From NCBI GenBank assembly GCA_015233565.1, contig JADFXM010000015.1, positions 62,001-126,000 on the forward strand: DNA of 64,000 nt. Direction: 5' to 3'. The stretch comes from Candidatus Rifleibacteriota bacterium (GTDB taxonomy: Bacteria > Muiribacteriota > Ozemobacteria > Ozemobacterales > Ozemobacteraceae). Numbering within the stretch: the stretch's first letter is position 1; each line of letters begins with the position of its first letter. The position numbers were made by a program, and so were the translations under genes. Below the pieces are notes generated by a model. That model was not told the DNA's origin. It was given only the letters and a program-made list of their open reading frames with translations, and did no database searches. Below, piece after piece: positions 1 to 7,974 of the stretch.

Positions 1-279
1 TGACCCAATTTTGGATTTTGATGCAATCTTTTTTTCAAGATTTCGGAAAAAAGTCCAAATCTCTCTGGAACTCGAATTACTTCTCAGGCTTAAAAATGAA
101 TCTGAAAAAACGCCTGACTTCTCGCAGAGAATTACAAATGTTGAGTAAACTGTGAACCAACATACAAAATTTTCAAGGACTTCAGCAGATTCTATTTCAA
201 CTCTTCCTGAGAGGTTGGCAGTATCTTGCAGTCCTTGAGATAGAAATTTTGTAAGCTCAAGAATTTTTTTATTGGGCAT
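1..279 (-). CDS. Partial hypothetical protein, cut by the window edge
   Basis: An open minus-strand frame runs without a stop from an ATG at 279 to the window start (93 codons, begins MPNKKILELTKFLSQGL). The composition is protein-like: an amphipathic start, a hydrophobic stretch (residues about 46-57) and a charged region. No Shine-Dalgarno sequence is visible before the ATG; the upstream bases read TTTCCTCCC, so the start is uncertain. No family is recognised. It would be divergent from the gene at 437. It could also be a chance open frame in AT-rich DNA. Confidence 0.45.
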   Translation of the reverse strand, partial: MPNKKILELTKFLSQGLQDTANLSGRVEIESAEVLENFVCWFTVYSTFVILCEKSGVFSDSFLSLRSNSSSREIWTFFRNLEKKIASKSKIGS

Positions 280-436
280 TTTTTTTTGGGAGGAAATATC
301 TGATATGTTACCTTGAGTGATTCTTTAGTTCAAAAAAGTTTCTATTGTCAATCTTTAAATTTTAATATATAAGTTAAAGAAGGGGAAATTCTCTTCAACA
401 GCAATATTAATGATAGGAATACATTAAGGAAATAGA

Positions 437-1387
437 ATGCCTGGGAAAGAAGAAAATTTAACAGAAGGTTTAAAAATCCTCATTTTAGGGAAAAATAAAA
501 CAAATAATGATGGAAACTTTGTATTGGAAGCCTTCTCTTCTATATCAACCTCTCAAGTTGGTTTGATTTCTCACCTGAATTTTGTACAAAACAACTTTTT
601 CGAAACCCTCAGATATGATAACCCGGACCTCGTGATCATTGACATTGAAATAGAATTAAGCAGCGATCTTCAAATTATTGATAGAATCAAATCGCTGGTT
701 CCACAGGTAATAATCATAATTGCTATTTCTCCAGGAAGCAAAAAATTATTGTTGGAAGCCTTGAAGTTGAAAGTGAATAATTTTATTTCCAAACCAATTC
801 GAAATAATGAGGTAGTTCCCTTGCTGAAGAAGTATTCCGCAACCTTGGATGCCCAGAGAAACGGAATTGAAGTAATGGAAATAGTTAGTCATCAGCAATT
901 TAGAATCAGACTCGAGAACATGATAAGCATAGTTCCACAGATTACGGATTTTCTTGTCAGGGCAACCCACGAGGTTTTGAGAGTGGAAGAGAGAATCGGA
1001 ATCAGATTAGGGCTCACTGAATTGGTGGCTAACGCGATAGAACATGGCAACCTTGAGGTCTCCTATCAAGAAAAAACTGCTGCACTTGAGGATTCCGAAG
1101 AGCGTTTTGAAAAATTGTTTCTTGAAAGGCAGAAACATCCGGTATTTGGAAAGAGGAAAGTCGAAATTAATTTTTTCCAGACCGAAAATTTTTGCGAATG
1201 GCTTATTATTGATGAGGGACGGGGTTTTGACTGGGCTAATCTTCCTGATCCTCTGGCTCCGGAGAATATGTTGATAACACATGGACGGGGAATCTTTCTC
1301 GCACGTTTTCAATTTGATGAATTAGATTACCTTGGATTCGGAAATATGGTTAGAATAAGAAAACGTATCGGGCCAAAAAGATTCTAA
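437..1387 (+). CDS. Degenerate receiver fused to RsbW-type histidine-kinase-like ATPase
   Basis: Predicted cytosolic regulator of 316 residues. Residues 12-130 look like a response-regulator receiver: D69 sits at the end of a beta strand (LVIID) and K119 is in the SKPI motif. The acidic pair normally found after strand 1 is missing (ILILGKNK), so this is a pseudo-receiver or an atypical one. Residues 150-310 form a HATPase_c_2 domain of the anti-sigma-factor serine kinase type: N-box ELVANAIEHGN (195-205), G1 box DEGRG (259-263) and G2 box HGRG (282-285). RsbW/SpoIIAB proteins bind sigma factors or phosphorylate STAS antagonists; no such partner lies next to it. AAGGA precedes the ATG at good spacing. 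The linker at 212-240 is charged and helical. Confidence 0.8.
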   Translation: MPGKEENLTEGLKILILGKNKTNNDGNFVLEAFSSISTSQVGLISHLNFVQNNFFETLRYDNPDLVIIDIEIELSSDLQIIDRIKSLVPQVIIIIAISPGSKKLLLEALKLKVNNFISKPIRNNEVVPLLKKYSATLDAQRNGIEVMEIVSHQQFRIRLENMISIVPQITDFLVRATHEVLRVEERIGIRLGLTELVANAIEHGNLEVSYQEKTAALEDSEERFEKLFLERQKHPVFGKRKVEINFFQTENFCEWLIIDEGRGFDWANLPDPLAPENMLITHGRGIFLARFQFDELDYLGFGNMVRIRKRIGPKRF

Positions 1388-1837
1388 GTAATTTTTTTTT
1401 AATGATACTTACAAATACTTAAGATGCAACATTTCAAATATCAGGACCAGCATCAAATCAAACTCGATTTTTGTCAATCTGGCAGTTCTTCGCAACGATA
1501 CGTACCATTGATTTTTTATTGCTTGCACTTTCCGTCAATGTAAATTCCAGGCCCATCTCATTTTGCAACGCTCCGCATGGTTCTATTTCCCAACTGATCC
1601 TAATTTGAAACTCGCATCAAATCATGCTCAAATTATTCATTTTGGGGTGGTTTCAGCAACTAGCTCTTTTATTCTTAATTTTCAGCAGTTTGCTGACTAA
1701 TTCTGTTGATTTCTTAGCAGAATTTTTGAAGAATTCAGTCTAAATGCTTATTGCAACCAGGTACCGAATTTGCTAGATTAAAGTTAAGGGCGTTTCATGA
1801 CGAAGCGTATTATGGAGTAATTGAAGGGAGACCGTTT
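1388..1837. other. Intergenic gap, no supported gene
   Basis: AT-rich gap of about 450 bases before the secreted repeat protein. I see no tRNA, clear terminator or conserved gene. An in-frame TTG at 1751 would extend the downstream gene, but it lacks a ribosome site and would put about 29 residues before the signal peptide. The gap probably holds the promoter of that gene. Confidence 0.5.
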
Positions 1838-2707
1838 ATGTCCAAAGTGAAGTTTCTTAGTTTAGTATGTTGCATCTTTTTGTTGTCTGGTCCGATTTTT
1901 GCTGATTTCGCCACCCACCCTCATGGACAAGGCCGCCCATTTCAATGGAACCAATCTACTCAGATAAATCATTCATTCCCCGGAAATCATGTTTTCTCAG
2001 TACATTCTTCTATCCCAACGAATCATGTTTTCACATCAATTCCGACATATCCGACAATCCAAAACTATCCAACTCAGCATTCTTATCCGACAAATCATAC
2101 TTTTCCGCCGATCCATAACTATCCGCCAATTCACACCTTCCCAACAACACATACTTATCCAACTTATCCTTCATATCCCTCAATTCCGACAGTTCCCACT
2201 GTTCCGACAATTCCAACCTACCCATCCTACCCCTCTTATCCGACAAATCAACCTTACCCCGGAAATAGTTCGAACGTGAATCCAAATGCTGCTCCAGTTC
2301 TGCTTCTTCTTTCAATGGTTAAAACAGATCTCGAAATGTGTCAGAATTCCATGGGAAACTATATGGACAATTTACTTGCTATTGGCCATTTGAATAATGC
2401 CCTTTCGGCTCTTTCCCGAGCATCTGTCCCTGGATCATATTATCCTTTGGTAGCTGAACTTGGAACCCGAATCTCCAGAATTAAATTCAGCCTGGTTATG
2501 AATGACCGCGATAATGCCAGAATGATGTGCAGCGCTACTGCTAGATACGTTCAAACACTTATCTACAGCCTTTCTGGAGGGCAAACCTACCCAACAGGAA
2601 ATTCAGGAACAGTTTATTCCTATCCATCCACCTCTACCACCTCACAAATGGGGCAGCCGAGCTTTCCGGGAAGCAATATTCCATCGCATCTTACCCCGAT
2701 AAATTAA
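1838..2707 (+). CDS. Secreted Tyr/Pro/Thr-repeat protein
   Basis: Predicted exported protein of 289 residues. The start is the ATG at 1838, which has a strong GAAGGGAG site 7 bases upstream and is followed at once by a signal peptide (MSKVKFLSLVCC..., cleavage probably after IFADF or IFA). Residues about 40-150 are low complexity: imperfect repeats built from Tyr-Pro-Thr, Asn-His and Phe-Pro units. The last 110 residues before the tail form a compact helical domain with two Cys (MCQ and MCS) that I do not recognise; an NSGTVYSYPSTSTT-type tail follows. The repeats suggest a rod or stalk exposing the C-terminal domain, or an aggregation-prone surface protein. It stands alone and ends in a strong terminator. 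Confidence 0.75.
   Translation: MSKVKFLSLVCCIFLLSGPIFADFATHPHGQGRPFQWNQSTQINHSFPGNHVFSVHSSIPTNHVFTSIPTYPTIQNYPTQHSYPTNHTFPPIHNYPPIHTFPTTHTYPTYPSYPSIPTVPTVPTIPTYPSYPSYPTNQPYPGNSSNVNPNAAPVLLLLSMVKTDLEMCQNSMGNYMDNLLAIGHLNNALSALSRASVPGSYYPLVAELGTRISRIKFSLVMNDRDNARMMCSATARYVQTLIYSLSGGQTYPTGNSGTVYSYPSTSTTSQMGQPSFPGSNIPSHLTPIN
2037..2264 (+). repeat. Intragenic YPT/HTFP-type repeat block
   Basis: Degenerate short in-frame units (TATCCGACAA, TATCCAACT, CATTCC) encode Tyr-Pro-Thr and Asn-His-Thr-Phe-Pro motifs in the secreted protein. Unit length varies between about 9 and 27 bases, always in multiples of three. Such tracts can change length by slippage or recombination. Confidence 0.7.
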
Positions 2708-2717
2708 GTATTTAAAA

Positions 2718-2757
2718 AAAAGCACGAGAGTGACCAATCGCCTCTCGTGCTTTTTTT
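2718..2757 (+). terminator. Rho-independent terminator after the secreted repeat protein
   Basis: A 10-bp perfect stem (AGCACGAGAG at 2721-2730 with CTCTCGTGCT at 2742-2751) has an 11-base loop and is followed by a run of T. The 5' side is preceded by a run of A, so the hairpin could also work on the minus strand. Confidence 0.9.
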
Positions 2758-2874
2758 GTTTCTGAATTTTCAGCAAAAATTGGATTTTTTTTTGTAGATT
2801 TTTCGGCATGCTAACAAAAGTTTTGATAGAGGATTAAACGGATTTCAGATTTTACCCCAGTATTCTGATTTTTT

Positions 2875-3085
2875 CAAACTCCGAATTCCAGTTACCGCAA
2901 GTTTGCATTTTCTCGGAAAGAAGCTCCCCAAGATATTTCTCTGATTTTGAAAAACCCCCGGTTGGATTTTATCCTGAGACCAATTTCCACAAAAATTAAG
3001 CAGAAGATCCATTCCAAAGCAAGCTTGAGCTTCATCAATCGAAAAAATGGTATCAAAATTGAATCCCCGAGGTTGGGAAATTTGA
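2875..3085 (-). repeat. Dispersed intergenic repeat, copy A
   Basis: About 203 bases (core 2883-3085) match 59715-59918 in the same orientation, by eye about three quarters identical with almost no gaps, including a 21-base exact match near 3039-3059. Both copies start near GAATTCC and end near AAATYTGA. The minus strand of each is open and gives similar peptides (PRGF.FDTIFSI.E...CFG), but the matches extend into silent positions and neither copy has a clear ribosome site. It may be a non-coding element or a decayed gene family. It lies just downstream of the V4R gene. Confidence 0.75.
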
Positions 3086-3125
3086 ACGTAAAATGCGGAG
3101 GTGGCTAAAATCACCTTCGATTTTT

Positions 3126-3710
3126 TTACCAGGTAACATGATATGTACAAGAATCTCCGCCTTTCCGTCTGCATGGGCAAGAGTCGTCGTGTACAGTAAC
3201 TGCCGAGGAACTGGTTTCTGACTTGAATTTTTGTGCCATTGCTTCAATAATTCCTCTGTCAAATTCACAGGGATAAGGATTGTCGCAAAACATTTTCACC
3301 TTATTGTCACCGATTTTATTATATTGGTAATGCCCAATTCCTTCCAACATTTTTCCTGTCCCAGGATTGAACATGACTACTCCAGTCAGACGATGGTTCA
3401 TGTGGTAAGCAACGTCGATAGCCTGCAAAGCTTTGTCAATATTGTCAATAGAGGGTGGAAAAATGGCATTTGCGGGAATTTTCTTCCCGATTGCGAACAA
3501 AGTAGTTGGTCCGAGCATGGCTGATATTTCCTTGAAGCTGTCTAACCAGGCTTGCTGGGAATACCAAAAGCCCTTTTTGGGTTTCGTAATTCCATATTTA
3601 GCCAAAATTTCAAGGGCGCAGATTCTGAAAACCCCCATTCCATCAACTATGGAATAAGTTGTTTCTCCATTGATTTCAACCCCTGAAGTGAGAGCTTTAA
3701 ATTCTGCCAT
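3126..3710 (-). CDS. Stand-alone V4R (4-vinyl reductase) domain protein
   Basis: Protein of 194 residues, probably soluble. The C-terminal half resembles a V4R domain, the small-molecule-binding fold of BchJ and of the sensor regions of XylR/DmpR/PoxR activators; it ends with clustered Cys residues (SCPCRRKGGDSCTYHVTW) that fit the V4R metal/thiol signature. The N-terminal half contains GPTTLFAIGKKIP and DVAYHMNHR, segments I associate with V4R proteins of myxobacteria and relatives. AGAAAGGA lies 9 bases before the ATG. It is the last gene of the minus-strand hydrocarbon cluster, 129 bases after oleD. In XylR/DmpR this fold binds hydrocarbons and aromatics, so here it may bind the polyene product or an intermediate; that is inference. 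It has no DNA-binding or AAA+ domain. Confidence 0.75.
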   Translation of the reverse strand: MAEFKALTSGVEINGETTYSIVDGMGVFRICALEILAKYGITKPKKGFWYSQQAWLDSFKEISAMLGPTTLFAIGKKIPANAIFPPSIDNIDKALQAIDVAYHMNHRLTGVVMFNPGTGKMLEGIGHYQYNKIGDNKVKMFCDNPYPCEFDRGIIEAMAQKFKSETSSSAVTVHDDSCPCRRKGGDSCTYHVTW

Positions 3711-3839
3711 AAAACAGTCCTTTCTTCTCTTGTTATATCACTCTTCCATACACACCGAAAAAACGGCACGTTCTTCCAAAATCGAGAAATTTCCCCCAGA
3801 ACTATTCCGAAAAATGGATTGTACTATTAACTCAAATTA

Positions 3840-4892
3840 TTAGTTTTTTGCGGAATTCTCCGTTTGGAACGACTCACCGAGTTTTTTCATTCCTTCTTCT
3901 ATGGAAACTTGGGGGTTAAAATTAAGGTCATTTCTTGCAGCAGAAATGTCGAACCAATGGGCTGTTGCCATTTCCCCGGCAACCCATCTGGACATTGGAG
4001 GTTCTCCGCTGATACAAAACACTTTCCAGATCATTTCGAGTGCCCATCCAACGTAATAGGCGGTATTAGCTGATACAGATGCAGTCAGTGGTTTCTCTCC
4101 AGCTGCCACTAAAATTGCGTTAACAATGTCCCATAAGGGCCGTGGGTCACCCTGTGAAATAAAATATTTTTTCCCGCAAATTTTGGATCCGGGAAAAAGT
4201 CTTTCTGCTGCGAGAAGGTGTGCAGTTGCCGCATTGTCTATATAAATTGTATCCACCTTGTTCTTATTTTCTCCAATTATTCGCAGTCGTCCGGCTCGGG
4301 CGCGAGCCAGAATTCTGGGAATCAAGTTGTTGTCGCCTGGACCCCAGATCAAATGCGGGCGCAAAGCGACCGTTGCAAGTTCAGGGGAATTTGCTGAATT
4401 GATGGCCTTTTCAGCAAGAGATTTTGTTTTGGGATAATGAGCTTCGAAATGTTCCGGGTATGGGACAGACTCATTTACTCCCTCCATATCTTTTCCATCA
4501 AAAATAACACTCGGGGAACTGGTGTAGACAAGCCTTTTTACACTAGCTTGTTTGCAGGCTTCAATTACATTTTGAGTCCCAACGAAATTTGTTTTGTAAT
4601 ATTCTTCGTATGGCCCGCTCATTCCTGCTTTAGCGGCAACATGGAAAACAATGTTACAACCCTTGATGGCATTTTTCACTTCTTCAGAGTTGGAGATTTC
4701 CCCTTTAACATGTACAACACCAAGTTTTTCCAAGTCGGGGTGGCTGTTCCGGGAAAAACTTCGAACTTGTACTTTTTTTTCTACAAGTTTTTTTACTATA
4801 GCTTTTCCCAAAAAACCACCACCACCGGTAACAAGTGCGATATCTTTCTCACCAAGCGGCATTAAATCAGTATGATTAATTGGTTCTACCAT
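3840..4892 (-). CDS. oleD: OleD-type 2-alkyl-3-oxoacyl reductase (SDR)
   Basis: Predicted NADPH-dependent reductase that converts the 2-alkyl-3-ketoacid made by OleA into the 2-alkyl-3-hydroxyacid, step 2 of head-to-head olefin synthesis. An extended short-chain dehydrogenase fold is visible: TGGGGFLG nucleotide motif at residues 22-29, a YTSSPSV serine region and the YPKTK (YxxxK) catalytic pair; the middle matches the 3-beta-HSD/epimerase family (PHLIWGPGD, DTIYIDN). The start is taken at 4892, where AAAGGAGG lies 5 bases upstream. The longer frame from 4946 adds 18 residues and places that site inside the gene, so I reject it. Length (350) fits OleD. The context (oleC, oleB, oleA upstream) makes OleD much more likely than a sterol dehydrogenase or sugar epimerase. 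Confidence 0.88.
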   Translation of the reverse strand: MVEPINHTDLMPLGEKDIALVTGGGGFLGKAIVKKLVEKKVQVRSFSRNSHPDLEKLGVVHVKGEISNSEEVKNAIKGCNIVFHVAAKAGMSGPYEEYYKTNFVGTQNVIEACKQASVKRLVYTSSPSVIFDGKDMEGVNESVPYPEHFEAHYPKTKSLAEKAINSANSPELATVALRPHLIWGPGDNNLIPRILARARAGRLRIIGENKNKVDTIYIDNAATAHLLAAERLFPGSKICGKKYFISQGDPRPLWDIVNAILVAAGEKPLTASVSANTAYYVGWALEMIWKVFCISGEPPMSRWVAGEMATAHWFDISAARNDLNFNPQVSIEEGMKKLGESFQTENSAKN

Positions 4893-5151
4893 TTTTCCTC
4901 CTTTAAGTAGTTGCTGAGTAGATCGATTTCTTGCGCATCTCAACAATTAGGTTTAAGTAAATTTATCATCACAGCAAATCGAAGCGATTGATCGTTCTAA
5001 ATTTTAGTGATTAAATTCGTTTTTTTGGGGGGGGAATCGGCCCCTGCAATGCAGACTTCTTGTAATTGAAAAGACAAAAAAATACACTTGATCACTTGCC
5101 TCCATGGTTTAGTTGTTTAAATGCTTTACTTCCATAAATCGGCTTCCTGAT

Positions 5152-6954
5152 TCAATTGTTTGTCTTTTTCAATTGTTCCGTTGCCCAAATCGCCAGTTTT
5201 TCTCTTCCAATCTTTGCATTATGCCGGATATCAACTGGGAAAGCATCATGCAACAGGAATGTTTTTATGTCCTTGGTATGTTCAAATTTGGCACCTAACT
5301 CCAATAATTCTGCTTTAATTTTTGAAAAATCAATACTATTATTTTTACTTTCAAGTTCGACGCAGATCACAGGATTCTGTTCTCCGGGATTTCCAACTCC
5401 AACAAGCGCAGTTCTGAAAACCTTGGGGTGTTCGTTAAAAATTGCTTCACACGGAATAGTGAACAGTGCCCCTTTTAAAGTGGTAACTCTATGTGCTTTT
5501 CGTCCACAAAACCATAGCCGTCCTTTTTCGTCGAACCGTCCCAGATCTCCCATTCTGTGCCAGATGGAAGTTTTGTCCATGTCAGTAATCTTCGCAAGTT
5601 TTGTAGCTTCGGGGCGCTTATAATATTCTCTTGTTACGATTGGTCCCTTAACAGCGATTTCACCAATTTCGCCTGTTTTAAGAATCAGGCTTTCAGTCCA
5701 ATTCTCGATTGGGTCATCGGTAATTTTGATAATTTTGACTGTTACATGCTCATTTGGGAGTCCTACGCAGGTTCCACCGCCAATAGAAGTTATTTTTCTC
5801 GTTTCACCAAGTATTTCCCGGCTTCCGATCGAACTGACCGGTAAAGCTTCAGTGGCTCCGTAGGGGGTGAAAATTTCCGCATCATTTGGGAGCATTTGGT
5901 GAAAACGTTCAAGAACGTCATTTCGCGCTGGGGCACCACATGAAATGACTTTTTTCACAGATACAATTTTTCTTCCGGTTTTGCTTCCCCAACGGCTGAG
6001 TGTGTTCACCAGGGCAGGGGATCCAAACATGACTGTTGCGGCATTGTTTTCAATGGCTTCCATCAATTTTACCGGGTCGGCCTGTGCGGGTTTTGTGGCG
6101 TCCATGTCTGGTACAACACATGTCATTCCAAGGCATACGTCGAAAAGTGCAAATAGCGGAAAAGTTGCAACATCAATATCGTCATGGGTGAAATTGTAGG
6201 TTTCCTGAATAAATCTGACTTGACTCGTCAGAATCCCGTGGGTGTAAACCGCGCCTTTCGATACTCCGGTGCTACCGCTTGTAAAAAAAATCGCTCCCAT
6301 TTCATCAGGTGGAAACAATTCAACAGGGACAGGCTCAGCGTTTTCGATGCGCAGTTTTTCAAGCTTGTGCCCTCCCCAGAAAAGTTTTGGCCCGAGAGTT
6401 ACAGAAATTTTTATCGTCTCTGAAGCCCATCTGAAAAGAACGCGAGCGATATGTGCTTTGGTGATTCCGATGAATGCCTCTGGTTGCGCTTCTGCTAAGC
6501 ACTTCCCGAGGTTTGGAATTCCGATTCCTGGGTCTACGAAAACAACTACTGCTCCAATTTTGAACAAAGCAAAAGTGACTGCAAAAAACTCAAGACTTGG
6601 TTTAAGCATGAGAACTGTTCTTGTTCCACGCTTTATTCCTATTTTAAGCAATCCCCGCGCAAAACGGTCAATTTCTTCGTCAAGTTGCTTGAAAGTAAAC
6701 CAGGTGTAGCTGACTCTTTGAAAGTTATCCCGATCACAGGGGAAAACTATGGCTTTTTTGAAAGGCATGATCACTGCTTTTTCATGCAATAGAGCCGCCA
6801 TGTTCACACCTTTCGGCGCAGCTCCACTCTGGGCGGAAGCCCCTTCTTGTGCTAACTTTTCAGCTTTGACCGCGTTTACACTTTGAGCGTTTTTGTTGCT
6901 TCGAGTCGATGGTTCATTTTGAGCTGATTGTAAAACTTTTTCCTCAGTTTCCAA
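5152..6954 (-). CDS. oleC: OleC, beta-lactone synthetase (AMP-ligase family)
   Basis: Member of the ANL superfamily. OleC uses ATP to cyclise a 2-alkyl-3-hydroxyacid into a beta-lactone. The P-loop-like motif IFFTSGSTGVSKG lies at residues 222-234, the later YGATEALPVS motif forms the adenylate pocket, and GDLGRFDEKGRLWFCGRKAHR is the hinge region. The protein is 600 residues. The first 45-50 are Ala/Gln/Ser/Lys-rich and of low complexity, before the conserved fold begins at NMAALLHEKA, so it is slightly longer than usual. The start is TTG, supported by AGGAGG 9 bases upstream; no ATG fits better. A 259-base gap precedes oleD, so an internal promoter is possible. Acyl-CoA ligase is the alternative call, but the four-gene context decides. 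Confidence 0.9.
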   Translation of the reverse strand: METEEKVLQSAQNEPSTRSNKNAQSVNAVKAEKLAQEGASAQSGAAPKGVNMAALLHEKAVIMPFKKAIVFPCDRDNFQRVSYTWFTFKQLDEEIDRFARGLLKIGIKRGTRTVLMLKPSLEFFAVTFALFKIGAVVVFVDPGIGIPNLGKCLAEAQPEAFIGITKAHIARVLFRWASETIKISVTLGPKLFWGGHKLEKLRIENAEPVPVELFPPDEMGAIFFTSGSTGVSKGAVYTHGILTSQVRFIQETYNFTHDDIDVATFPLFALFDVCLGMTCVVPDMDATKPAQADPVKLMEAIENNAATVMFGSPALVNTLSRWGSKTGRKIVSVKKVISCGAPARNDVLERFHQMLPNDAEIFTPYGATEALPVSSIGSREILGETRKITSIGGGTCVGLPNEHVTVKIIKITDDPIENWTESLILKTGEIGEIAVKGPIVTREYYKRPEATKLAKITDMDKTSIWHRMGDLGRFDEKGRLWFCGRKAHRVTTLKGALFTIPCEAIFNEHPKVFRTALVGVGNPGEQNPVICVELESKNNSIDFSKIKAELLELGAKFEHTKDIKTFLLHDAFPVDIRHNAKIGREKLAIWATEQLKKTNN

Positions 6955-7077
6955 AAATTAAATCCTCCTGCTTTTTCTCGAGTATCGTTCATCAAACAAT
7001 GGATCTAACAAGTTCAGCGGAAAGAAGTGAAAATATCCCTGATGAACATCATTGAAATCTTTTCTATTTGATTGCTT

Positions 7078-7974
7078 TCACGTGTTTTTAATAAACTCTT
7101 CAATCTCAGCGAATATTTCCTGGGATGCGTCTTCCAATAGATAATGCCCGGCATCGTAGACCTTGAATAAAGCCTCGGGAAAACGCTTTTTCCACTCCAG
7201 AAAGAATCCTCGACTGAAAATGAAATCATGTTTTCCCCAGCCAACAAACATTGGAATTCGGCGTAACTTGTCCAATCCTTCTTCAATTTGTACAAGTTCC
7301 TCGAAAGCGAAATCCCCTTTAATCAGCGGAATATCCTGGACAAATCTCGTAACTGCTATTCTTTCATCCCAGCTGTTATATGGGCCGGTAAAACCATAAA
7401 AAACTTTTTCATCCATTTGTTTGCGTGTGGATGTTTTTGCTGTAATCAGGGAAAACAAATTAAGTGACTGATTCAGCCATTCTCCGAGTTTGAGGTTTCG
7501 AAAAGCCCAAAGGGGCCAGGGAAACGGCATATTTGTAGGAAGGCGGAATGCTGCTGTGTTGAAAACGAAAATTCGTTTTATCAAATCCGGTCTTCTCGTT
7601 GCTAAACCAAAGCCAATTGGGCCGCCCCAGTCATGTACGACTAAATTTATTCTGCGGGAGAAATCAAGATGTTGTACTAGCTTTTCAAGATCGTCGATGC
7701 GATTTTTTAAAGTGTACGTATATTGCCCATCGCTGGGTTTGTCTGATAATCCGCAGCCAATGTGATCAAGAGCTACCATTCTGAAAGAATTCCGAAACTT
7801 TAAAATTAATTCGCGATACAAAAAAGACCAACTGGGGTTTCCGTGAACCATTACAAAAGGTTCACCTTTTCCCTCATCTATGTAGTGCATTTTCTGGCCT
7901 GAAATATTAAAAAAACGACTCTTAAAAGGATAAATGTCTTGAATTTTGGAAATATCGAAAGTCATTTTTACCAT
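7078..7974 (-). CDS. oleB: OleB, beta-lactone decarboxylase (alpha/beta hydrolase)
   Basis: Haloalkane-dehalogenase-like alpha/beta hydrolase of about 298 residues. OleB removes CO2 from the beta-lactone to give the final cis-olefin. Visible features are the oxyanion segment HGNPSWSF, the nucleophile Asp in VVHDWGGPIG (residue 115 from this start) where lipases carry Ser, a cap domain around 150-200, the late acidic segment GWGKHDF and the catalytic His in DAGHYLLED. Three starts are possible (TTG 7980, ATG 7974, ATG 7965). I chose ATG 7974, whose ATGGTAA overlaps the oleA stop and suggests translational coupling; 7965 begins two bases after that stop. It overlaps the end of oleA. Confidence 0.9.
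   Translation of the reverse strand: MVKMTFDISKIQDIYPFKSRFFNISGQKMHYIDEGKGEPFVMVHGNPSWSFLYRELILKFRNSFRMVALDHIGCGLSDKPSDGQYTYTLKNRIDDLEKLVQHLDFSRRINLVVHDWGGPIGFGLATRRPDLIKRIFVFNTAAFRLPTNMPFPWPLWAFRNLKLGEWLNQSLNLFSLITAKTSTRKQMDEKVFYGFTGPYNSWDERIAVTRFVQDIPLIKGDFAFEELVQIEEGLDKLRRIPMFVGWGKHDFIFSRGFFLEWKKRFPEALFKVYDAGHYLLEDASQEIFAEIEEFIKNT

Noticed and set aside
2845..3180. Minus-strand 111-residue frame over dispersed repeat copy A
   Set aside because: It overlaps the V4R gene end, lacks a ribosome site, and the match to copy B also holds at silent positions, so I treat it as a repeat.
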